Positions 53,224 through 60,083 of a stretch of 64,000 nucleotides of DNA are shown here, in pieces. Origin of the DNA: Caldilineae bacterium (GTDB taxonomy: Bacteria > Chloroflexota > Anaerolineae > Epilineales > Epilineaceae); contig JACKBJ010000008.1 of assembly GCA_020634625.1 (NCBI GenBank), positions 62,001-126,000 on the forward strand, read 5' to 3'. The translations under genes and the position numbers were made by a program. The notes under the pieces were generated by a model, which was not told where the DNA came from, searched no databases, and worked only from the letters and a program-made list of their open reading frames with translations. Numbering within the stretch: position 1 is the first letter of the stretch; each line of letters begins with the position of its first letter.

Positions 53224-55469
53224 CGCAGCCTCGGGGACTCGCTCCCGAATCGCTCGACCGCCTCCTGCTCGATGTGCATGCGCGGCTGGCCGGCATGCAG
53301 GGCCTTGACGCGCAGCTGGGCGAGCTGATGCGCATCGTGACCGAGCGCCTGGAGGCCGAGCGCGCCACGCTTTACCTGCACGATGCGCGGACCGGCGAGC
53401 TCTTCTCGCGCATCGCGCTCGGCGCGGGCCGGCACGAGATCCGATTGATGGAGGGCGAAGGGGTCGCCGGCCAGGTCTTCGTCAGCGGCGTCGGCAGCCT
53501 GGTGCCCGACGCGCCGGCGGATGCGCGCTTCAACCCGCGCATCGACGCCGTCACCGGCTTCGAGACCCGGGACATGGTCTGCGTGCCGATGCGCGCGCCG
53601 GACGGCGCGATCGTCGGCGTGGCACAGGCCTTGAACCATCGCGGCGAGGGCTTCGACCAGGTCGACCTGGAGCTGCTCGAAGCCCTGACCGCGCAGGCGG
53701 CCCTGGTGCTGCGTCAGGGGCTCCTGCTGGAGGAGATGGGGCGCTCGGGCGAGCAGGAGGCCCGTTTCGTGCGGCTGGTCTCGGAGCTCTCCAGCGAGAT
53801 CCAGCTCGGCCCTCTGCTGCAGAAGATCATGGCCGCCGTGACCCGCATGCTCGATGCCGACCGTTCGACCCTGTTCCTGAACGACGAGCGCACCGGCGAG
53901 CTCTTCACCGAGATCGGTCAGGGCCTCGGCGCGGAGAAGATCCGCTTCGCCAACGACCGGGGCATCGCCGGCGCGGTCTTCAGCACCGGCGAGTCGATCA
54001 ACCTGCCGCATGCCTACGCCGACCTGCGCTTCAACCCGAGCTTCGACCGACAGACCGGCTACTTCACGCGATCGATCCTGTGCGTGCCGGTCGTCAACAA
54101 GACGGGCAAGATCATCGGGGTGACGCAGGTTCTCAACAAGCGTGGCGGCGGATTCACCGACGAGGACGAAGCACGGCTGCGCGCCTTCACCGCCCAGATC
54201 GCGATCGGGCTCGAGAACGCCAAGCTCTTCGACGATGTCCAGGCCATGCAGCGCTACAACCACAGCATCCTGGCCAGCATGTCCAGCGGTGTCGTCACCT
54301 TCGACGACGCGGGTGTGGCGGTGACCTGCAATCAGGCCGCCGAGCGCATCCTGCGCCGATCCGGTGGCGAGCTGATCGGACAGTCCGCCGAGTCCTTGTT
54401 CGGGCCGGGTGCCTGGGTGCTGGACAAGCTGGCGCGGGCGCTCGAGAGCGGTGAAGCCGAGAGCGCCGTCGACGCGCTGCTCGAGCTCGACGAGGTCGCG
54501 ATCTCGGTGAACCTCACGGCCATGCCGCTGGCGGGCGCGCAGGGCGAGGCGATGGGTTCGATGCTGCTGCTGGACGACATCAGCCGCGAGAAGCGGATCA
54601 AGTCGACCATGGCGCGCTATGTCGACGCCAAGGTCGCCGATCGGCTGCTCGAGGCCGACGCGGAGATCCTCGGCGGTCAGAGCAGCGTGGCCACGGTGCT
54701 CTTCTGCGACATCCGTGGCTTCACGCCGCTGTCCGAGGCCCTGGGGCCGCAGGCTACCGTCGCGCTGTTGAACGACTACTTCACGCGCATGGTGGGCTGC
54801 ATCGAGGCCGAGGGCGGAATGCTCGACAAGTTCGTCGGCGACCTGATCATGGCCGTCTTCGGCGTGCCCTACGCGCACGAGGACGATGCCGATCGGGCCT
54901 TGCGGGCCGCCGTGGGGATGCAGCGCGAGCTGCGGGCGATGAACGCGGCGCGCGTGGCCTCCGGAGAGGCCCGGCTCGACGTCGGCATCGGCATCCATAC
55001 CGGCGAGGTCTTCTCGGGCAACGTGGGCTCGCCGCGACGCATGGATTTCACCGTGATGGGCGACGGCGTCAACCTGGCCTCGCGGCTGGAATCGGCCTGC
55101 AAGCAGTACCGGGCGCCGGTGCTGTACAGCGAGGCCGCGCGCCTGGCAGCGCGCGGAACCTACCGCAGCCGAGAGATCGATCGCATGGTCGTGAAGGGCA
55201 AGACCGAGCCGGTGCTGGTACACGAACTGCTCGAACACCACGATGCGCAGAGCTTCCCCGGGCTGATCGACAGCCTGGCGCACTTTCGGGACGGGCTGGC
55301 ACTCTATCGCGACAGCCGCTGGTCGGATGCGATCGCCGTCTTCGAGCGCTGCCTCGCGATCCACCCCGCCGATGGCGTCGCGGAGCTGTACGTGGCGCGT
55401 TGCCAGCGCCTGGCCGCGGACCCACCCGCCGCTGGCTGGGACGGCGTCTGGGTGCTCACCGAGAAGTGA
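53220..55469 (+). CDS. GAF-GAF-PAS class III adenylate cyclase
   Basis: A 749-residue soluble sensor cyclase. Two GAF domains (about 20-170 and 185-340) are followed by a PAS domain (about 350-450), a class III cyclase domain (about 480-660) and a short TPR-like tail (about 680-735). Catalytic residues are complete: metal-binding Asp497 (FCDIRGF) and Asp541 (FVGDLIM), adenine-specifying Lys537 and Asp609 (RRMDFTVMGDG), transition-state Asn618 and Arg622 (NLASR). It should make cAMP in response to a small ligand or redox/light signal. It is the downstream partner of a coiled-coil gene and lies opposite the PrsW-to-sigma array, which includes a cNMP-binding protein. Confidence 0.93.
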   Translation: MTQPRGLAPESLDRLLLDVHARLAGMQGLDAQLGELMRIVTERLEAERATLYLHDARTGELFSRIALGAGRHEIRLMEGEGVAGQVFVSGVGSLVPDAPADARFNPRIDAVTGFETRDMVCVPMRAPDGAIVGVAQALNHRGEGFDQVDLELLEALTAQAALVLRQGLLLEEMGRSGEQEARFVRLVSELSSEIQLGPLLQKIMAAVTRMLDADRSTLFLNDERTGELFTEIGQGLGAEKIRFANDRGIAGAVFSTGESINLPHAYADLRFNPSFDRQTGYFTRSILCVPVVNKTGKIIGVTQVLNKRGGGFTDEDEARLRAFTAQIAIGLENAKLFDDVQAMQRYNHSILASMSSGVVTFDDAGVAVTCNQAAERILRRSGGELIGQSAESLFGPGAWVLDKLARALESGEAESAVDALLELDEVAISVNLTAMPLAGAQGEAMGSMLLLDDISREKRIKSTMARYVDAKVADRLLEADAEILGGQSSVATVLFCDIRGFTPLSEALGPQATVALLNDYFTRMVGCIEAEGGMLDKFVGDLIMAVFGVPYAHEDDADRALRAAVGMQRELRAMNAARVASGEARLDVGIGIHTGEVFSGNVGSPRRMDFTVMGDGVNLASRLESACKQYRAPVLYSEAARLAARGTYRSREIDRMVVKGKTEPVLVHELLEHHDAQSFPGLIDSLAHFRDGLALYRDSRWSDAIAVFERCLAIHPADGVAELYVARCQRLAADPPAAGWDGVWVLTEK

Positions 55470-55530
55470 GGCCAGGGGCAAGGGGCTGGCGCGGCGCCGC
55501 CACGGGCTCGGGAAGGTCTGCCGCGCCCGC

Positions 55531-55902
55531 TCAGCGTTCGGGGTCGCGGGGGGCCTGCTCGCCGGTCTCGGTCACGCGCAGGCGCCGCCGTGGGCGGGGC
55601 ATGGCCTCGCCCGGGCGGGCGCCCGGGTCGTCGCTGTGTTCCCAGAGCTTGTACAGCCCCGGGTCGCGTTCCGGGGTTGTGCCGTCCGGCGGCGTGGTTG
55701 CGGCGGCTTCGTCGTCGGACAGCTTGGGGATGGCGGCCAGGGGGTTCTTTCCGCCACGAACGAAGGCGAACTGCGCCATCCGGCGCTCGAGCCCCACGGC
55801 GCCGCAGCGCGGGCAGCGCGGCTGGCGCGGATCATCCGAGGTCGGGTAGAGGAACTCGTAGACGCGGTTGCAGTCGCGACACCAGTAGTCTTGGATGGGC
55901 AT
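55531..55902 (-). CDS. FmdB-family zinc ribbon protein
   Basis: A 123-residue protein. Residues 1-48 form the FmdB/CxxC_CxxC_SSSS putative regulatory zinc ribbon: MPIQDYWCRDCNRVYEF, then CPRCGAVGLERRMAQFAF. The remaining 75 residues are charged and Pro-rich without recognisable fold (DDEAAATTPPDGTTPERDP). FmdB-like proteins are small putative regulators; their action is not established. ATG 55902 has AGGAG upstream. It diverges from the atypical response regulator gene. Confidence 0.85.
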   Translation of the reverse strand: MPIQDYWCRDCNRVYEFLYPTSDDPRQPRCPRCGAVGLERRMAQFAFVRGGKNPLAAIPKLSDDEAAATTPPDGTTPERDPGLYKLWEHSDDPGARPGEAMPRPRRRLRVTETGEQAPRDPER

Positions 55903-55997
55903 GTGTCGCGCTCCTGACGCGTCCGTATCTTGGCTTGACGTAACCTGACATACGATAGCAGGGGTCCGCGCGGAGCAAAAACGGAGCCTGGCAGGTC

Positions 55998-56684
55998 ATG
56001 AACGCGATCCTGGTTGCCGAGGATGCCGACGAGCGGGCGCTGTTGACCGCCGTGCTTCAGCGCGTCGGGCTCTCGATCCTGCTCGATGGGGACTTCGACC
56101 ATGCGCTTCGAGAATGGCCCGGCCGGCCGGCCGATCTGGCCCTGGTGGCCACCGGCGGCGAGCTCACCGGCGCGCTGAGGCGACTGCGCGGCCTGAGCGC
56201 GGCGCCGGTCGTGGTCCTGACCGACGGCGGCGACGAGGCCGAGCAGGTCCGACTGCTCGAAGCCGGCGCGGACCTGGTCCTCGCGCGGCCGTACAGCAGC
56301 CGGTTGCTCGTCGCGCAGCTGCGCGCCCTGATGCGCCGGTCGAGCCGGGTGCCTTCGATCGGGCTGCCCTCGATGCGTGTCGGCAACCTCAGCCTCGACC
56401 CGGCCACGCGCGTCGTCACGGTGACGGGCGGCCCGCAGCAGCGGCTGACCCAGCTCGAGTTTCGGCTGCTCTACACGTTGATGCTGCACCGGGGGCAGAT
56501 CCTGCCGCCCGATGCCATCGTCGAGCAAGTCTGGGGCTACACCGCGGAGGGCAACCGCGATCTGGTGCGCAGCCTGGTCAACCGGCTGCGCGCCAAGGTC
56601 GAGGTCGAGCCCCGCCACCCACACTACATCCTGACGATCCCGGGCGCCGGCTACGCCTTCGGCGTCGTCGACCCCGAGGCCTGA
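55998..56684 (+). CDS. Atypical OmpR-family response regulator with degenerate receiver
   Basis: A 228-residue regulator. The N-terminal receiver-like domain keeps the acidic start (VAEDADE) but at the phospho-acceptor position reads DLALVATGG, with Ala in place of Asp. The conserved Lys of the KPF motif is Arg (ARPYSSRL). Phosphorylation by the usual route is therefore impossible, so it is probably constitutive or ligand-controlled. The C-terminal winged-helix domain is intact (LTQLEFRLLYTLMLHRGQIL, EQVWGYTAEGNRDLVRSLVNRLRAKVE). No kinase is adjacent. It is convergent with the LysW-like gene. Confidence 0.9.
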   Translation: MNAILVAEDADERALLTAVLQRVGLSILLDGDFDHALREWPGRPADLALVATGGELTGALRRLRGLSAAPVVVLTDGGDEAEQVRLLEAGADLVLARPYSSRLLVAQLRALMRRSSRVPSIGLPSMRVGNLSLDPATRVVTVTGGPQQRLTQLEFRLLYTLMLHRGQILPPDAIVEQVWGYTAEGNRDLVRSLVNRLRAKVEVEPRHPHYILTIPGAGYAFGVVDPEA

Positions 56685-56708
56685 GCGCGGCGCGTGTCCC
56701 GAGTCGGC

Positions 56709-56909
56709 TCAGTCGTCGTCGTCATCGTCGTCCCAGTCGTCGTCCCACTCGAGCTCATCCTCGAAGTCGATCTCGACGGGCTGGTCGTCCACGACCACGA
56801 ACCGGGTGTTGCACTGCTTGCAGGTGGTGGTGTCGCCGATCTCCGCGCCAACCCGGACGCGGATCGCGGCACCACACTCGAGGCACTCGACGGTGTTGCG
56901 GTCGGCCAT
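56709..56909 (-). CDS. LysW-like zinc ribbon protein with poly-Asp tail
   Basis: A 66-residue protein: a zinc ribbon with Cys-x2-Cys (VECLECGA) and Cys-x2-Cys (CKQCNTRF), a beta-strand region, and an extremely acidic C-terminus (FEDELEWDDDWDD followed by six Asp). LysW/ArgW amino-group carrier proteins share the ribbon and acidic C-terminal region but end in EDWGE, whose Glu is the attachment point; that ending is absent here. No lysine or arginine biosynthesis genes are nearby. A role as carrier is doubtful; binding of cations or basic proteins is possible. Confidence 0.7.
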   Translation of the reverse strand: MADRNTVECLECGAAIRVRVGAEIGDTTTCKQCNTRFVVVDDQPVEIDFEDELEWDDDWDDDDDDD

Positions 56910-57014
56910 GGCTCAGCTGACTCCTGGGAAAGCCGGCGCGGGTACCGAGACCGACACGACCGAACCCGGATGCCCCGCTCCGCAACAGCCTAAGGCAACG
57001 CAGTCGCGCCGGTA

Positions 57015-57070
57015 TCGCGGCATTGTCGCAATCTGCGTGCGGACGGGGCTAGCCTGTTGCAATGCCGCGA
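57015..57070. other. Long inverted repeat in the LysW-propeller gap
   Basis: TCGCGGCATTG (57015-57025) and CAATGCCGCGA (57060-57070) are a perfect 11-bp inverted repeat around 34 bases. The first arm can instead pair locally (ATTG-TCG-CAAT), giving two exclusive structures. It lies 19 bp after the propeller gene's stop and about 105 bp before the LysW-like start, both on the minus strand. It may be a terminator or attenuator. Confidence 0.4.
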
Positions 57071-57088
57071 CGCGAGGGGCGTCTTCGG

Positions 57089-59872
57089 CTAGCGCTGCTT
57101 GGCCAGGCGCGGCAGATGCAGCCGGATGGGGCCGCTGGTGCCGGCCGTTGCCGTCCGGACCGATGTCGGCGTTCGGGTCGCGCTGCCGCGTGGCGGCGTC
57201 GGCGTCGGTTCGACCGAGGTCGGGCTCGGCGTCGGGCTCGCCGCCCCGGAAGCCGGGGTGGCGGTGGCGCTTTCCGCGCCGGGCTCGAAGCGGGCCAGCC
57301 CCCAGCCCTCGGTGCCGATCCACAGCGTCCCGTCGGGCGCGCTGCGCACGACCGAGATGTCGTTGGCCGGCAGACCCGAGTTGCGCAGGTCCAGTCGGGC
57401 CCAGGCCGGTCCGGTGGCCAGGTACAGGCCGCCGGCATCCCGGTCGCTGCGCCAGCTCTCGGGCGCCACCGAATCGCGGGCTGCCCCGCCGCGCGACGTG
57501 CCCACCCAGAGGCGGTCCTGGTCATCCAGGGTCAAGGTCGAGACCCAGCCGGCGTGCTCGAAGAGGCTGTGGCTCCAACTTTCGCCGTCCAGCACGTTGA
57601 GCGTGGCCGGCCAGAACGGGCGTCGCGCGATCAAGCTGCCGGCGGTGGTCTCGCGCGTGCCGTAGCCGCCGAGCCAGGCGCGACCGAGCTCGCCCGTGGT
57701 CAGCGCCATGATCTCGCCGGTGATCGCGCCCTCCTGGAAGCTCACCAGGTCGCCGCGGGCATCGAAACGCGTCCAGCGCGCGGTCGCCAGGTCGAAGGCC
57801 GCCGCGCCGCCGCCGACCCAGGCCGCGCCGCCGCCCTCGCGGCGGCTGTGGTGCGTGCCGGCCACCCAGATCCGACCCCTGGAGCAGTCGGCCCCCAGCG
57901 CCGTCACGTTGTCCGAGGCCAGCTCCGGATAGGCGTATCGGGTCCAGCGATCCTGGCTGGGGTCGCTCGGGTCGGCGCCGCTCCGCAAGACGAGCACGCC
58001 GTGTCCGACATGTTCCCAGGGCTCGCCGGTGCCGATCCACAGGCTGCCGTCGCAGCCAGCGGCCAGGCTCGAGATGTTGCCCGACGGCAGCCCGCCGGCC
58101 TCGGAGGCCTTGCGGTTGCTCCATTCGAGGCCGTCGAAACGCGCCAGACCGCCGTCCAGGTAGCGCCCGGCCTCGCGGTCCCAGATCGCCGACATCGAGC
58201 CAACCCAGGCCTGATCGCCGCTGAAGGCGATCGCCTGGACGTTGTCTCCGCTGATGCCCGTCCAGGGCATGCGACCGTCATCGTCCGTGTTGCGGCTGTC
58301 GAAGTGGGTCCACTGGTCGTCGCTTGGATCGGCGCTGCCGCCGCCAACCAGGCGGCTCAGGCCCGCGCCGGAGTGTCGCATGGCGATGGAGGGCGCACGG
58401 CTGCCCGTGGCGATCCAGACCTGTCCGGCCCAAGGGCCGCCGGCCGGTCCGGCCGCGATGTCGGTGACGAAGTTCGATGCCGGTCCGCCCGGTGTTCGCC
58501 AGGCGGGCTCGAGCGAGAGCCCGGCCAGCTCGAGCGGTCGGATCCCGGCCGCCAGCCCCTGTTCCGGGCCACTGCCGATGAAGACCCGTCCGGCGCCGAT
58601 GGCGATGGCCTGCACCCGCTGACTCTCCAGCCCGTCGGCGGCGGCGAAGGGCCCGCCGCGATCGAAGTTCCAGGTGTGCCGATTCGGGCTCGCGTAGGCG
58701 CCATGGTGGTCGAGCACGCTGAGTCCGCCGCCGCGGCTGCCCAGCCAGACGGTGTTGCCCAGCTCCGGGTCACCGGCCGGCCCGAAGGCGATGTCGAGCA
58801 CGAAGGGATCGCCCTCGCCCGGCGGCGGGCTGAGGCGGATGCCGGTCACGGCCGGCGGCACGAAGTCCAGCGTCGGGTCGAAGTGGATCACGCCCCGCCC
58901 GCCGATGGCGGCCCAGCCGCGGCCGGCCGGGTCGATGGCCACCGTCTGCACGTTGCAGGTCACGGTCAGCTGGGTGGTCTCGCAGCTGGTTCCGAACCAG
59001 CGGTCGTCGCTGGGATCGGGCGTGCCGCGCGTGTCGACATGGCTCAGCCCGCCGTGGACCTGCTGCCAGAACGGCGGTGCCTCGGGGTCGGCTCCGCGCA
59101 GCCGGCGCCAATGCGGCGCCGTCGAGACCCAGACGTGGCCGCCCGGCGCGATGGCGATGCCGGTGATCGTGTCGGAGACCAGGCCCAAGGTGACCGAGCC
59201 GTCGGGCTGCTCGCGGTAGCTGCTCGCGAAGCTGATCAGCGGCGCCCAGCTGTCGTCGCTGGCCTCGAAGCTGCCTTGCGTGAACAGTCGGCCGACACCG
59301 CCCCCACTCCAATCGCCGGTCTCGGGATCCTGCTGCTGCGCGCCGCCAACCCAGATGGTCTCGCCGTCGGCGCCCACCGCCACGGCGCGCAGGTCGTCGC
59401 TCGGCAGGCCTCCGAAGCTGCTCTCGACCGTCCAGGTCTGCCAGCGGTCGTCCTCGGTCGCCTCCGTGCCGCGGTCATCTAGGACGCTGAGGCCGCCGTC
59501 GGTGGCCATCCAGACCCGGCCCGAGGCATCCACCGCCAGGCTGTTGACGGTGTTGCCGCCGATGGGGTCCTGCGGGCGCAGGAACTGCCGGACCTTCGGC
59601 CCCTCACCCGACAGGCCACGCCAGCGAACCAGCCCGCCGGCGCGCGTGCCGGCCCAGACCGTGTCGCCATCGAGGACCAGGTCCAAGATGTCGTCGCCGC
59701 TGGCGAAGGTGGTCCAGCGGCCGGTCGGCGGCTCGGCCGTCAGCTCGACCGCGCGGCTCGGCGCCGGCGAGCGGCCGGCGGCGGCGATCAGGCCGATCAC
59801 CAGCCACCCGGCGAAGCGGACGATGGAGCCCCTGCGGATCCGCGGCGAGCGGCGAGGCAGCGAGTCGGGCAT
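57089..59872 (-). CDS. Secreted double beta-propeller protein (Reg_prop repeats)
   Basis: A 927-residue exported protein. The signal peptide has a basic n-region (RRSPRIRRGSIVRF) and a hydrophobic core at about 18-32. I count 14 repeats of the two-component-regulator propeller type (pattern LAVDASGRVWMATDGGLSVLD), consistent with two seven-bladed propellers as in the periplasmic sensors of Bacteroides hybrid kinases. No kinase or membrane domain is fused. A Thr/Pro/Ser-rich linker leads to the C-terminus IRLHLPRLAKQR. ATG 59872 has GGAGGA nine bases upstream. Likely a surface ligand-binding protein. Confidence 0.87.
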   Translation of the reverse strand: MPDSLPRRSPRIRRGSIVRFAGWLVIGLIAAAGRSPAPSRAVELTAEPPTGRWTTFASGDDILDLVLDGDTVWAGTRAGGLVRWRGLSGEGPKVRQFLRPQDPIGGNTVNSLAVDASGRVWMATDGGLSVLDDRGTEATEDDRWQTWTVESSFGGLPSDDLRAVAVGADGETIWVGGAQQQDPETGDWSGGGVGRLFTQGSFEASDDSWAPLISFASSYREQPDGSVTLGLVSDTITGIAIAPGGHVWVSTAPHWRRLRGADPEAPPFWQQVHGGLSHVDTRGTPDPSDDRWFGTSCETTQLTVTCNVQTVAIDPAGRGWAAIGGRGVIHFDPTLDFVPPAVTGIRLSPPPGEGDPFVLDIAFGPAGDPELGNTVWLGSRGGGLSVLDHHGAYASPNRHTWNFDRGGPFAAADGLESQRVQAIAIGAGRVFIGSGPEQGLAAGIRPLELAGLSLEPAWRTPGGPASNFVTDIAAGPAGGPWAGQVWIATGSRAPSIAMRHSGAGLSRLVGGGSADPSDDQWTHFDSRNTDDDGRMPWTGISGDNVQAIAFSGDQAWVGSMSAIWDREAGRYLDGGLARFDGLEWSNRKASEAGGLPSGNISSLAAGCDGSLWIGTGEPWEHVGHGVLVLRSGADPSDPSQDRWTRYAYPELASDNVTALGADCSRGRIWVAGTHHSRREGGGAAWVGGGAAAFDLATARWTRFDARGDLVSFQEGAITGEIMALTTGELGRAWLGGYGTRETTAGSLIARRPFWPATLNVLDGESWSHSLFEHAGWVSTLTLDDQDRLWVGTSRGGAARDSVAPESWRSDRDAGGLYLATGPAWARLDLRNSGLPANDISVVRSAPDGTLWIGTEGWGLARFEPGAESATATPASGAASPTPSPTSVEPTPTPPRGSATRTPTSVRTATAGTSGPIRLHLPRLAKQR

Positions 59873-59928
59873 GGGCGACGATCCTCCGGTCAAGCGATCG
59901 GGATTGGCTTCGACAGGGTCCGAAGCTC

Positions 59929-59934
59929 ATTCTA
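59929..59934 (-). promoter_or_regulatory. Candidate -10 of the propeller gene
   Basis: TAGAAT on the minus strand, 56 bp before ATG 59872; no good -35. The rest of the 211-bp gap up to 60083 shows no gene. Confidence 0.45.
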
Positions 59935-60083
59935 GCCCAGGCCGGGCTTGGGCAGGGTCGATACCGATAACGGCGCGCCTGCCGCCGCCGCTACGATCAC
60001 TTCCGGACGATCGGGTGCGCGCTTCCGATTCAGCCGAAGGCCGCGCGCATCGGGCGCGCCGCCTGGAACGGATGGACGCGACC

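Noticed and set aside
52541..53368. Upstream extension of the PrsW frame
   Set aside because: It is antisense to the coiled-coil gene and its promoter. GTG 52540 has a good ribosome-binding site and begins the first membrane helix.
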